Below, piece after piece: positions 11,301-26,300 of a DNA stretch of 64,000 nt. Origin of the DNA: Vanilla planifolia (Eukaryota; Streptophyta; Magnoliopsida; Asparagales; Orchidaceae); the NCBI GenBank assembly GCA_023846275.1, contig JAIUJO010000295.1, positions 310,001-374,000 of the forward strand. The letters are read 5' to 3'. Each line of letters starts with the position of its first letter. The stretch's first letter is position 1. The notes under the pieces are model-generated. The model saw nothing but the letters and a program-made list of their open reading frames with translations, had not been told where the DNA came from and searched no databases. The position numbers and the translations under genes were made by a program.

Positions 11301-14300
11301 TACTCTACTCTATTATACTCTAACCAAGCCTAGCCTAGCCTTGCTCTACTCTACTTGACCCTATGCTACTCTACTCCTGCCTAGCCTAGCCTTGCTTAGC
11401 TTAACCTAGCCTAGCGAGGCCTAGCTTAGCTTAGCCTAACCTAGCTCTACTCTAGTCTAATATACTGTACTCTGCTCTACTCTTCTTTGCTTTGCCCTAC
11501 TCTACTTTCACCTAGCCTACCTTAGCTAAAACTTTCCTAGCCTAACTTAGCTCTACTCTACTTTGATCTGATCTACTCTGCTCTACCTTACTCTACTCTG
11601 CTTTTCTCTATTCTACTCTACTCTAGCCTTGCCTTGCTTAGCCTAACTTAGCCTAGCCAAACCTATCTCTATTGTACTCTACTCTACGTTAGCATAACCT
11701 AGCCAAACCAACCAAAGCCTACCCTATCTTAGCCTGTTTAGCCCAGCCAACCCTAGCTCTACTACACTCTACCCTACTCTGGTCTACTCCGCTCTACTCT
11801 ACTCTGCTCTACTTTTCTCTATTATGCTTTTCTCTTCTCTACTTTATTACACTCTTCTCTACTCTACTCTAGTCTGCTCTACTCTGCTTTAGTCTATACT
11901 AATATGCTCTTCTCTACTCTGCTCTGCTCTGCTCTACTATGCTCTTCTCAGCTTTGCCCTCCACTCTTTTCCTCTCCTCTCGTCTTCTCCACTCTACTCT
12001 AGTTTACTATACTCTACTCTACTCTACTCCAATCTATTTTACTCTTCTCTACTCTACTCTACTCTACTCTTATCTACTTTACTCTACTCTATTCTACTCT
12101 ACTCTACTCTAGTCTATTATACACTAGCTTGGACTAATATAGCTCTACTCTACTCTACTCTACTCTACACTACTCCACTCTCCTTGAGCCTAGCCTAGCT
12201 TAGCCTACCCTAGCTTACCCTAACCTAACTCTACTCTTCTCTACTCTGCTCAACAATGCTCTACTCTACTCTACTCTACTCTACTCTACATTACTCTACT
12301 CTACATAACTCTGCTCTACTTTGCTATTCTCTACAATTCTCTACTCTGCTATGCTATACTCTACTTTATTATACTCTTTCCTAGCCTATCTTAATCTTAC
12401 TCTACTCTACTATAATCTACTCTGCTCTAATCTACTCTACTCTAATCTACTCTACTTTACTCTACTTTACTCTTAACTAAGCTTAGCCAAGTCAAACCTA
12501 GCTCAACTCTATTCTACTCTAACCTAGCCTAGCCTAACCTTGCTCTACTCTACTCTGCTTTTCTCAATTATGTCCTACTCTACTATACTCTACTTTACTC
12601 TACTCTACTCTACTCTACTGTTTTCTAGCCTAGCCTAGCCTAACCTAGCTCTAGTCTACTCACTCTATTATACTCTACTATACTCTACTCTACTTTACTC
12701 ATCTCTACTCTACTCTAGCAAAGCATAACCTAGCTTAGCCTAGCCTAACCTAGCTCTACTCTACTCTACCTTACTTTATTCTACTATATTCTGCTATACT
12801 CTACTCTATTCTACTCTAGCTTAGCCAAGCCTAACCTTGCTCTATACTACTCTACTCTACTATACTCTACTTGAACTTAGCTTAGCATAGCCTAGCCTAA
12901 CCTAGCTCTACTCTACTCTACTCTAGCCTACCTTAGCCTGGCCTAGTCTAGCCTTGCCTAGCATAGCCAAACCTAATAGTGCTCATCTCTTCTCTATACT
13001 GCCCTGCTTTATTCTACTCTGCTATGCTCTACTCAACTCTATTGTACTATACTCTAGCTTAGCCTAGCTTAAGCTAGATCTACTCTACTCTAATCTACTG
13101 TATTATACTCTATTCTTTCTCAACATAGCCTAGCCTAGCTTACCCTAGCATAGCCTAATAAAACCCAGCTCTAATCTAGTTTACTATACTCTGTCCAACT
13201 CTACTCTGCTGTTTTCTACTCTACTCTACTCTAATCTAACCTAACTTAGCTATACTCTACTATACACTACTATATACTCTATTCTACTCTACTCCACTCT
13301 AGCCTAGTCTTGCCTAACCTACCCTAGCATAGCATAGCCTAGCTTAGCCTAACCTTGCTCTACTCTAGTATGCTCTACTCTACTGTACTCTACTCTACTC
13401 TGCTCTATTCTGCTCTACTTTCTTTACTCTATTCTACTCCACTCTTCTCTACTCTGCTCTACTCTACTCAACTCTACTCTACTTTAACCTAACCTAGTTA
13501 GCCTAACTTAGCTCTACTCTACTCTACCCTATTCTACTTTACTCTAGTTTTGCCTCACCCAACCTAGCTCTATTATGCTCTGCTCTGCTCTACTTTGCTT
13601 TGCTCTACTCTACTCTTCTTTGAACTTCTTTACACTACTCTATTACACTCTACTATACTCTACTAAACACTAGCCTAACCTAACCTAGCTTTGCTCTACT
13701 CTATTTCACTCTAATTGACTCAAGCCTAGCCTAACATAACCTAGCCTAACCATGCTCTACTATGCTCTAATCTGCTATACTCTACTTTGTTCTAATTTTG
13801 TTTACTCTTCTTTGCTCTGTTCTACTTTGCTCTATTTTACTCTTCTTTAGCTAAGCCTAGCCTATCCTAGCTTAAACTAACCTAGCTATACTCAACTCTA
13901 CTATACTCGAGCCTAGCCTAGCCTAGCCAAGCTTAGCCTAGCTTAACTTTGCTCTACCTTACTCTACTCTATTATATTATACTCTACTCTACTCTAGTCT
14001 CTTTTATTCTACTTTACTCTACTCCACTCTAGTCTACTCTACTCTACTCTAACCTACCTTAGCTTGGCTTAACCTAACTCTTCTTTACTTAGTTTTGCTC
14101 TTCTAGGTTCCATTCTACTTCGCTCTGCTCTAATATGCTCTGATCTACTCTGCTCTACTCTACTCTACTCTACTCTACCCTAGCCTAGCCAACTTTTACT
14201 CTACTCTACTATAGTATACTCTACTCTACTCTAACCTAGCCTTTCTTAGCCTAGCCTAACCTAACCAAGCCTTACTCTACTATACTGAACTGTACTATAC

Positions 14301-17300
14301 TCTACTCTACTCTACTCTAACCTATCCTCGCCTAGCCTCACCTAACTTAGCAATACATTACACAAATCTACTCTAGCCTAGCTTAGCCTTGAGTAGCCTA
14401 GCCTTACCTTGCTTAGCCTAACTAAACTCTGCTCAACTCTGCTCTACTTTGTTCTGCTCTACTCTGCTCAGCTCAGCTTTACTCCACTCTACTATGCTCT
14501 ATTATACTCAAGCCTAGCCTAGCTTAACCAAACCTAGGTCTACACTGCTCTACTCTACTCTACTATAGCTTAGCCTAGCCTAGCCTAGCCTACCCTAGCC
14601 TAGCATAGCTTAGGCTAGCCTAGCCTAACCTAGCTCTATTCTACTCTACTCTACTCTACTCCACTCTACTCTATTCTATTCCAACCTAACCTAGCCCAAC
14701 CTAGCTATGTTCTACTCTACTATTCTCTACTCTACTTTTCTATACTATGCTACACTCCACTCGACTTTGCTTTGCTCTGTGTTACTCTACTCTACTCTAT
14801 AGAACTCTGCCTTGTTATCTTAGCGTAACCTAGTTTTACTCTACTCTACTCTATTGTTCTCCACTCTAGCCTAGCCTTGCCTTCCTAGCCTAGCCTACCT
14901 TGCCTAGCCAAGCTTAGCCCAACCTAACTTAGCTCTACTTTACTTTACTTGACTCTACTCTACCTCTACTCCACTCGAATCTAATCGAGCCTAGCCTAGA
15001 TCGCATAGCTTAAACTAACTTATCTCTACTATGCTTCGCTCTGCTCTACTTTTCCCTACTCTACTCTGTTATGTGCTGCTTTACTCTATTTTTTATCTTC
15101 TCTACTTTGCTTTGCTCTGCTCTTCTCTACTCTACTCTGCTCTATTCTACTCTACTCTACTCTAGCCTAACCTAGCTTAGACTCTCCTAGCCTAACCGAG
15201 CTCTGCTCTACTCTATTGATCTCTATCCTACTCTACTCAAATATACTTTGCTCTAGCCTAGTATAGCCTAAAATACACTCCCTAAACCTAGACTAGACTA
15301 GCCTAACTTAACTCTACTCTACTCTACCCTAACCAAGTCTATTGTAGCTTAGCCTAAAAAAGTTCTACTCTGCTCTACTCTACTCTAGCCTAGCCAAACT
15401 AGCTCTGCTCTACTCTGTTATATTATACTCTTCTTTGCCCTTCTCTACTCTCCTCTCCTCTACTCTATTCTACTCATCTTTACTCTAATCTGCTCTGCTC
15501 TCCCATACTTTACTCTACTTTGCTGTACTCAACTCTACTCTACTCTACTCGACTTTACTCTAACTTAGCCTACCCTAGCCTAACCTAACCTAGGTTTACT
15601 CTACTCTATTCTACTCTCTTTCTAGCCTATCTTAACCTAACCTAGCCTTACTTAACCTAACCTAGCTTTACTCTGGTCTACTCTACTTTGCTTTACTCTA
15701 CTCTACTGTGCTCTACTCTACTTTACTCTTCTCTACTCTACCCTACTCTACTCTACTTTATTCTGCTCTACTCTACTATACTCTAGACTAGTGTACTCTA
15801 GCCTAGCTTAGCCTTGCCTAACCTAGCTCTGCTCTACTATACTCTACTCTACTCTATAATACCCTATTCTGCTCTACTCTACGCTAGCCTAACCTAACTT
15901 AGCTCTTCTCTACTCTACTCTGCTTTACTCTATAATGCTAGACTTTTCTCTTCTCTACTCTGCTCTTCTTTACTCTATTTTCCTCTTCTCTGCTTTGCTT
16001 TGATCTGTGCTGCTTAGCACTACTCTTCTCTACTATGCTCTACTTGGCTCTACACAACTCTCCTCTCCTCTCCTCTCCTCTACTCACGTCTTCTCTCCTC
16101 TCCTCTACTCTCGTCTCCTCTCCTCTCCTCTCCTCTCCTCTATTCTATACTCCACTCTACTCTACTCTACTCCACTTAACTCTACTATACTATATTCTAC
16201 TCTACTCTACTCTATTATACTCTAGCCTTACTTACCCTAGCTTAATCTTGCTTTACTATACTCTACTCTATTCTACTCTACTATACTCTAGCCATACCTA
16301 ACATAGCCAACCCTATCCAGGCCTAGCCTAACCTAGCCCTACTTTACTCTAACCCACTCTGCTCTACTCCAACCTAGCCTACCCTTGCCTATCTTAGCTC
16401 TGCTATACTCTACTCTGTTCAACTCTACTCTATACTACTCTGCTCTGCTCTTCTCCATTATGCTCTAAATTGCTCTGCTCTACTCTTTTGCTCTACTTTG
16501 CTCTACTTTTCTTTACTCTACTCTCCTTTCCTCTCCTTTACTCTACTCTACTCTACTATACTCTATTGTACTCTACTCTACCCAACTTTACTATACTCTA
16601 CTATACTCTACTCTACTCTACTCTAGCTTAACCTAACCTAGCCTAACCTAATTCTACTCTACTCTAACCTAGCCTAGCCTAACCAAGCCCTACCCTACTC
16701 TACTCTACTCTATACTCTATCTTAACCTAGCTTAGCTAAGCGTAACCTAGCTCTACTCTACTCTACTCCACTCTACTCTACTCTGGCATAACCAAGCCTA
16801 GCCAACCATAGCCTAGCCTAGCTTAGCTTAACCAAGCCTAACATAGCTCTACTCTACACTACTCTACTATACTCTACTCTACTCTGCTCTATGCTTCTTT
16901 TCGTTAACCTAGCTTAGCCTAACTTAGCCAAGCCTAACCTAGCCTAGCCTAACATAGCTCTGCTTTACACTACTTTGCTTTTACCCATTTCTGCTCTAGT
17001 CTACTCTATTCTGCTTTGCTAAACTCTACTCTGCTCTATTATACTCTGGTTCTCTCTACTCTACTCTAGTCTACTCTAGCCCAGCCTAGCCTAGCCTACC
17101 CTAGCTTAGTCTAACCAAGCCTAGCATAGTGCAACCAAACCTAGCTCTAAACTATTCCACCCTACTCTACTCTACTCTACTATACTCTATTATACACTAC
17201 TCTTCTCTACTCTACTTTACACTAACCATGCCTAGACAAGCATAACATAGCTCTACTCTACTCTGCTCTACTCTAGCCTAAACTAGCATAGCCTAGCCTA

Positions 17301-20300
17301 ACATAGCTCTTCTCTACTTGTCTTTATTCTACTATGATATGCTTTACTTTTCTCTTCTTTGTTCCATTATCCTTTGCTCGGCTTTGCTTTGCTCTTTTTT
17401 GCACTACTCTGCTCAACCCTACTCTTCTCTGCTCTACTCTAATCTTCTCTACATTACTTTATTCTACTCTACTATAGCCTATCCTAGCCTAGCTTAAGCT
17501 TACCTTGCCTAGCCTAACCTTACTCTACTTTACTCTACTCTCCTACTTTAGCCTAGGCTAGCCTAGCCTAGCCTTACCAAGCTTAGCCTAGACTAACCTA
17601 ACCTATCTCAACTCTACTCTACTCTTGCCAAACGTATCCAAGCAAAGCCTAGCTTAGCCCTACTTAACCTAGCTTTGCTCTACTCTACTCTACTCTACTT
17701 TGTTCTACTATGCTCTACTCTACTCTTCTTTACACTACTCTACTGTACTCTACTCGAATAAACCTCTAGCTTTGTTTAGGCAAGCCTAGCATAACCTAGC
17801 CTAACCTAACTATCCTCTATAATACTCTACTCTATTACTCTACTCAAGCCCACCTTAGCTAGCATAACCTAACCTAACCTAGCTTAGCGCTGCTCTACAC
17901 TACTGTACTCAACTCTAGTCTAGCTTAGCCTACACTAGAATAACCTAACCTAGCTCTGCATCGCTCTAATCTACTTTGCTCTGCTATACTCTACTCTATT
18001 CTACTCTGCTCTTCTCTACTTTACCATACTACATTTTGCTTTCCTTTGCTGTACTCTGTTCTAATCTACTCTCCTCTCCTCTCTTCTACTTTTCTATCCT
18101 CCCCTCTCTTATCCTCTTCTCTACCATACTTTACTCTACTCTACTCTTCTCTACTCTACTCCACTCTACTCTACTCTACTCTGCTTTACTCTAATGGAGG
18201 CTAACATAACCTAGCTTTACTTTACTCTACTCTAGCCAAGCCTAGCCTAACCTTGATCTACTCTGCTCTACTCTACTCTTCTCTGCCCTACTTTGCTTGA
18301 GTCTAATTTGCTCTACTCTCCTCTACTCTACTCTACAATAGCTTAGTTTAGCCTAGCCTAACCTAGCCCAAATAAGCTCTACCCTACTCTACTCTACTCT
18401 GCTCTATTCTACTCTACTCTATTCTAGCTTAGCCTAGCCTTACCTTACCTAGCCTAGCCTACCCTAACCTAACCTAGCTTTACGAAACTTTACTCTATAC
18501 TAATCTCCTCTAATCTACTAATTTTATTATAACCTATCCTAAACATACTCTACTCAACTCTACTCTACTATGCTCTACTTTACTCTACTCTAGCCTAGCT
18601 TAACCTAGCTACGTCTAACATAACTCTGCTCAACTTTGCTTTACTCTACTCTACTCTACTATTCTCTTCTATGCTTTACTCTCTTTTTATTCTAGTCTGA
18701 CCTAGCCAATCTTAGCCTAGCCTAACTTAGCCTTGCCTAACCTAGCTCTACTCTACTCTATTCTTCTCTAGTCTACTATACTCTTCTTTGCTCTGCCATG
18801 CTCTGCTCTCCTCTACTCAGCTCTACTTTGCTCTGCTCTACTCTACTCTGCTATACTCTACTATACTCTACTCTACTCTACTATAGCCTAGCCGAGGCAA
18901 GCCTATCCTAACCTAGCATAACTTAGCTCTACTCTAATATGGCCTAGCCTAGCCTAACCTAACCTAACGTAATGCAACTCAGCTCTACTCTACTCTGCTC
19001 TAGTCTAGCCTAGCCTCACCTAACATAGCTCATCTCTACTCAACTCTACTCTACTTTACTTTGCTCTACTCTACAGTACTCTTCTCCACTGTACTTTGCT
19101 CTACTCAGCTCTGCTTTACTCTAATCTACTCTATCATAGCTTAGCCTTGCCTGCCCTACCCTAACCTAGCCTAGCCTTGCCTAACCTAACTCTACTCTAC
19201 CATACTCTACTCTAAACTACTCTACTCTATTCTACTCTACTCTATAGTACTCTACTATACTCTATTCTACTCCACTCTATTCTATTCTACTCTAACATAG
19301 CCTAGCCTAATCTTGCTCTACTCTACTTTATTCTACTCTACTCAACTCAACTCAACTCTAACCTATCCTAGCCTTCCCTAACCTAGCTCTGCTCTGCTCG
19401 CCGCATCACTACTATGCTCTACACTACTCAACTCTGCTTAAGTCATGTTTGATCTACTCTGCTCTATTGTACTCTATTATACTTTGCTCTACTCAACTCT
19501 TCTCTACTCTGCTCTGCTGTACTCTGATCTACTTTTCTTTACTCTACTCTTTTTTACCCTACTCTATTTTAGCAATGCATAGCCAAGCCTACACAAACCT
19601 AGCTTAGCTCTCTCTACTCTACTCTAGTTAGCCCAACCTAGCATAGAATTGCCTAGCCTAGTACATGATAGATCTACTCTACTCTATAATACTCTATTAT
19701 ACTTTGCTCTAAACTCTACTCTACTCTGTTCTATTGAAAATAAAGCTTAACCTTGCCTAGCTTAACCTAACCTAGCTCTACTCTACTGTGCTCTACTCAA
19801 CCCTGCTCTACTCAGCTTTACTCTATTCTTCTCTACTTTGCTCTACTCTGCTCTGCTCTACTCTGCTCTACTCTACTATAACCTAGCCTAGCCTAACTAA
19901 ACTTTACTCTACTCTCCTCTGCTCTAACATAGCCTAGCCTAGCCTAGCAAAGCCAAGCAATCCTTTTCCTCACCTAACCTCACTCTTCTCTACTCTACAC
20001 TGCTCTACTCTACCATACTCTACTCTACTCTACTCAACTCTAACCTAGCCCAGCCTAGCCTAACTTAACCAAGCTCTTTTCTACTCTACTCTACTCTAGC
20101 CTAGCTTGGCTTAGCTTAGCCTTACCTTACTTAGCCTTACTAAGCATATCCTAACCTAACTCTACTCAACTCTACTCTACACTGCTCTGCTCAACTCTAC
20201 TCTACTATGATAAACTCTACTCTACTCTACTCTAGGCTACCCTTGCCTAACCAAGTACTACTCTACTCTACTCTACTACACTCTACTCAACTCTTCACAC

Positions 20301-23300
20301 TCTACTCTAGCTTCGACTAGCCAAGCCTAGCCTACCCTTGCTTTACTCTACTCTACTCTACTCTTCTCAAAAATAACCTAACCTAGCTCTATTATACTCT
20401 ACTTTATTCTAGCCTAGATTAGCCTAACCTAGCTTAGCATAGCATAGCTTAGCCAAACTTAGCCTTACCATGCTCTACTCTACTCTACTCTAATAAGCTT
20501 TGCTCTACACTACTTAGCTTTTCTTTGCTCTATTCTATTCTGCTCTGCTCAGCTCAACTCTACTCTATTTAGCTCTACTATACTCTACTTTGCTCTCCTC
20601 TACTCTACTCTCCTCTACTCTACCCTACTCTACTCTACTCTAATATGACCAAGCCTAGCCTTGCCTAGCCTAACTTAGCTCTACTCTACTCTGCTCTAGC
20701 ATAGTTTGGTTTAGCCTAGCCAAGCCTAGCACACCTCTACTCTTCTCTACTCTACCATTCTTTATGATCTTTACTCTGCTCTACTCTTCTCTACTCTACT
20801 CCACTATGCTCTACTCTTCTCCACTATACTTTACTCTGCTCTACTCTACTCTTCTTTACTCTACTCTACTCTACTCTACTCCACCCAACTCTAGCTAGCT
20901 TAGCTTTGCCTAGCTTAACCTAACCAAGCTCTACTCTACTCTACTCTACTCCACTGTACTCTACTATACTCTACAATACCCTTGCCTAACCTAGTATAGC
21001 CTTCCCCAACCTAGCTCTACTATACTCTACTTTACCATATTATACCTTACTATACTCTACTTTATGCTACTCTTCTCTACTCAACTCTACTTTGCTCCAC
21101 TCTATTCTACTCTACTCTATTTCACTCCACTCTACTCTACTCTAGCCTAGCATAGTAGTGCCTTGCCTCGCATAACTTAGCATAGCCTAGTTTTACGATG
21201 CTCTGCTCTTCTTTACTCTACTTTGCTCCCCTATGCTCTACTCTGCTCGGTTCTACTCAACTCTTCTTTACTCTTCTTTGCTTATCTCTGCTCTGCTCTG
21301 CTCCACTTTACTATACTCTACCCTACTTTACTCTCCTCTAATCTAGCCAACCATAACCTAGCCTAGCCTATCCTAACCAAGCCTAGCCTAACCTTGCTCT
21401 ACTTTACTCCACTCTACTAAACTCTGCTCTACTCTGCTTTGCTCTACTCTTTTCTACTTTACTCTATTCTATTCTACTCTACTCTACTCTACTCTAGTCT
21501 ACTCTACTCTAAACTAGCTTAGCCTTTCCTAGCCTAACCTAGTTCTACTATGCTCTACTCTACTCTTCTCTACTTTGTTCTACCATGCTCTACTCTACTC
21601 TGTTAACTTTACTCTACTATGATCTACTCTTCTCTGCTCTACTCTATCCTACTCTACTCTAGCTTGGCCTTACCTAGACTAGCCTAGACTAATCGAGCTC
21701 TACTCTACTCTACTCTTCTCTACTCTAATTTACTCTTTTCTGGTCTCGCTTAGCCTAGCCTACCCTAGCCTAGCCTGACCTAACTCTACTACCCTCTACT
21801 CTACCCTAGCTTAGCTAAAATAGCCTAGCCTATCCTAACTCTACTCTACTTTAATCTACTCTAGTCTAGCCTAGCCTAGCTCTACTCTACTCTACTCTTC
21901 TCTACTCTATTCTACTATACTTTACTCTGCTCCACTTTTCTCTCTTCTACTCTACTCTTCTCTAGTCTACTCTTCTCTTCTCTGCTCTGCTCTGCTCTAC
22001 TATACTATACTCTGCTTTGCTTTACTCTACTCTACTATACTCTACTCTACCCTACACAACTTTAACCTAATTTACCATAGCCTAGCCTAACCTAGCCTAA
22101 CCAAGCTCTACTCTACTATACTTTACACTTCTCTACTTTTTTCTCACCTTGCCTAGCCTAACCTAACTCTACTCTACTCTTTTTTATTTTGCTCTACTCT
22201 ACTTTGTTCTACTCTGCTCTGCTCTGGTTTTCTCTCTTCTACTCTACTTTACTATTCTCCAGTTTACTTTTCTCTGCTCTGCTCTACTCTACTCTGCTTC
22301 CCTCAGCTCTACTCTACTCAACTTTACTCAACTATAACCTAGTTTACCATAGCCTAGCTTAACCTAGACTAACTGAGCTCTACTCTACTCTAATCTACTT
22401 TACTCTACCCTACTTTACTCTGCTCTTGCGTTGCCTAGCCTAACCTAGCTTTGCTATGCTCTATTTTGCTCTGCACTACCCTACTCGACTCGACTCTACT
22501 CTACTCTGCTCTACATTGCTCTACTCAACTCTGCTCTACTTTACTATACTCAATTATGGCCAAGCCTAGCCTAGGCTAGCTTAACCAAACCTACCTCTAC
22601 TCTACTCTACTCCACTCGACTCTGGCCTAGCCCAACCTAGCCTAGCTTAGCCTAGCCTAACATAGCTTTGCTCTGCTCTACTCTACTCTTCTTTGCTCTG
22701 CCCTACTCTGCTCTACTCTATTCTACTTTGCTCTACTCAACACTAACTTAGCCTAGCATAGCCTAACGTATCCTAATTCTACTGTACTCTAATCTACTCT
22801 AATCCAACCTAACCTCGCTCTACACTACTCTGTTCTACTATGCTGTGCTTAGCTCTGTTTTCCTCTCTTCTAATCTACTCTACCATGCTTTGCTCTACTC
22901 TACTCTACTCTAGTCTACTCTACTCTACTCTACTCTACTCTACTCCACCCTACTCAACTCTAACCTAGTTTATCATAGCCTAGCCTAACCTAGCCTAACC
23001 AAGCTCTACTCTCCTCCACTCTACTTTACACTATCATAATCTACTCTACTATCACCTAGCCTAGCCTAACCTAACTTTGCTATGCTCTACTCTTCTCTAC
23101 TCTGCTATACTCTACTCTGCTCTACTCTACTCTACTCTACTCTGCTCTACTCTACACTACTCTGCTCTACTCTATCTACTCTACTCTACTCTACTCTCCT
23201 CTACTCTACTCTAGCCTAGCCTAGCCTAACCTAGCTTAACCAAACCTAGCTCTACTCTGCCCTACTCGACTCTTGTCTAGCCTAATGCCTAGCCTAACCT

Positions 23301-26300
23301 AACCAAGCCTAGCCTAACCTAGCTTTGCTTTCCTCTACTTTACTCTTCTCTACTCTGCTCTGCTTTGTTCAACTCTACTCTACTCTACTCTACTCTACTC
23401 TCCTTGACTCTACTCTACTTTAGCCAAGCCTGGCCTAGCTTAGCATAACCTAACCTTACTCTACTCAACTTGATCCTACTCTACTCTACTCTATCCTACT
23501 CTACTCTAACATACTCTACTCTACTCTTACCAAGCCTATCCAAACCTTAGCCTAGCCTCACCTATCCTAACCTAGCTCTACTCTACTTTACTCTACTCTA
23601 CTAAACTATCCACTACCCTACTCTACTCTACTCTACTCTAACCTAGCCTAACATAGCTTAGCTTCATCTAACCTAGCTCTACTCTACTCTGCTATAATTT
23701 GCTAAGCTCAGCTCTACTCTTCTCTACTCTACTCTCCTCTACTCTACTCTACTCTGTTACACCTTATTATTATCTACTCTGCTCTACTCTACTCTACCCT
23801 ATTCTATTCTACTCTAATTTAACTTAGTATAGCCTAACCTAGCTTTACTAAACTCAACTTAGCTCTACTCTACTCTACCCTACTCTACTCCACTCTACTC
23901 TACTCTACTCTACTTTACTCTATTATGGCCTAACCTAGCTTAGCTTACTCTAGCCTAGCTTAACCTAGCCTAACCTAGCTCTACACTAAATTATTTTATT
24001 ATATTATACTCTACTCCAATCTATTCTATTCTACTCTACTTTATTCTAACATAACTTAACCTGGGCTAACCTAACCTTACTCTACTATACTCTACTATAG
24101 TCTTCTCTAGCCTCGCCTATCCTAGCCTATCTTAGCCTAGCTCTACTCTACTCTACTTTGCTCTGCTCTATTTTACTCTACTTTGCTCTGCTCCTCTCTA
24201 CTCTACTCTGTTGTACTTTTCTCTGCACTACTCTACTTTGCTTTGCTCTACTCTATTATGCTCTACTCTACCCTACTCTTCTCTACTTTGTAATAACTTA
24301 CTCCACTATACTGTACTCTACTATACTCAAGCTTAGTTTAGCCCTACCAAGCCTAGATTAGCCTAACCTTGCTCTACTCTACTCTACTCTACTTTACTCT
24401 ACTCTACTCTACTCTACTATACTTTACTCTACTCTACTTGTGTCTAGCCTAGCCTATCCTAACCTTGCTCTACTCTTCTTTACTCTGCTCAACTCTACTC
24501 TACTACAATCTATAGTACTCTACTTTACTCTACTCTAACTTTGCCTAGCCCAACATAGCCTAAACTAGCTCTACTCTACTCTACTCTACTCTCCCTAGCC
24601 TTGCATAACCTAACCTAACTCAACTTTGCTTTGCCCTGCTCTACTCTACTTTACTCTTCTCTGCTTTGCTCTATTCTACTCTACTCTACTCTACTCTAAT
24701 CTACTTTGCTCTATTATACTCTATCCTAGCTTTGCCCAAACTAGCTTTACTCTACTCTTGTCTACTCTACTCTACCAAACTTTATTCTAGCCTATCTTAG
24801 CCTACCCTAGCCTAGCCTGGCCTAACCTATCTCTACTCAACTTTACTTTACTCTACTCTACTCCACTCTACTCTACTCTAACTTTGCTTAGCCTATCCTA
24901 CCCTAGCTCTACTCTACTCTACTCTATCCTACTCAACTCTATACTAGCCTAGCCTAGCCTAACATAGGCTAGTCTAGCCTAGCTTTGCCTAATTTAGATC
25001 TAGTGTTCTCTTCTCTACTTTGCTTTACTCTGCTCTGCTCTTCTCTTCTCTACTCAGCTCCACTTCCCTTTGTTCTACTCTACTATTTTTTGCTCTACTC
25101 TGCTCTGCTCTACTCTACTCTACTCTACTTTAACGTAACCCAGGCTAACCTAGCCTAGCTCTAATATATTCTACTCTACTTTAATCTAGTCTAACCTAAC
25201 CCAGCCCAGCCTAGCCTAGCCCAAACTAACCTTGATTAACCTGACTCTACTCTACTCTACTCTATTTTATTATATTATAGTCTACTCTATTGTACTCCAC
25301 TGTACTCTATTGTATTATACTATACTATACTCTACTCTACTCTACTCTAACAAAGCCTAGCTTAACCTAGCTTAGCTTAACCTAGCTATACTTTACTCTA
25401 CTCTACTCTATTCTACTTTAATTTATTTTGCTTTTCTCTATTCTACTCTAATTTGCTCTTCTGTACTTTGTTTTGTTCTACTCTGCTTTGCTCTTCTCTA
25501 CTCTGTTCTACTCTAACCTAACCTACCTAGCTCTACTCTACTCTAGTCTTGCCTAGCAAAACCTAGCCTAGACTAGCCTAACCAAGCTCTACTCTATTCT
25601 ACTCTACTCCACTCTATTGTACTCGATTCTACTCTTCTCTGCTCTATTCTATTCTACTCTACTCTACTCTTATCTAGCCTAGCCTTATTGAACCTAACCT
25701 AGCTCTACTCTACTCTACTCTAGAGTATCCTTGCCTAACCTAGCTAAGCATAATCTAGCTCTTCTCTACTCTGCTCTACTCTACTCTACTGCACTCTACT
25801 CTACTCTACTCCACTCTACTCTATTCTACTCTATAATAGTCTATTTTAGCTTAGCTTAGCCTAACATAGCTTAGCTTAGCCTAGCATAGCTCTACTCTGC
25901 TCTGCTCTTTTCTGCTCTACTTTTCTCTATTCTGCTCAACTCTGCTCTACTTTGCACTACTCTACTCTTCTCAACCTTACTCTACTTTACTCCACTCTAG
26001 CCTAGCCCTACTTTATCTAGCTTACCCTTGTCTAGCTTAACCTAACCTGGCTTGGCCTAACTTAGCTCTTCTCTAATCTGCTATGCTCTACTCTTCCTTT
26101 TACTACTCCACCCTATTCTCCTCCACTCTGCTCTACTTTGCTTTACTCTTCTCTATATTGTTCTACTCTACTATGTTGTACTTTAGACTAGCCTAACCTT
26201 GCTCTACTCTACTTTACTCTACTTTAGGCTATCTTATCCTAGCCCAGCCTAACCTAGCCTAACTTGGCCTTCCCTAACCTAGTTCTACTATAATCTACTC

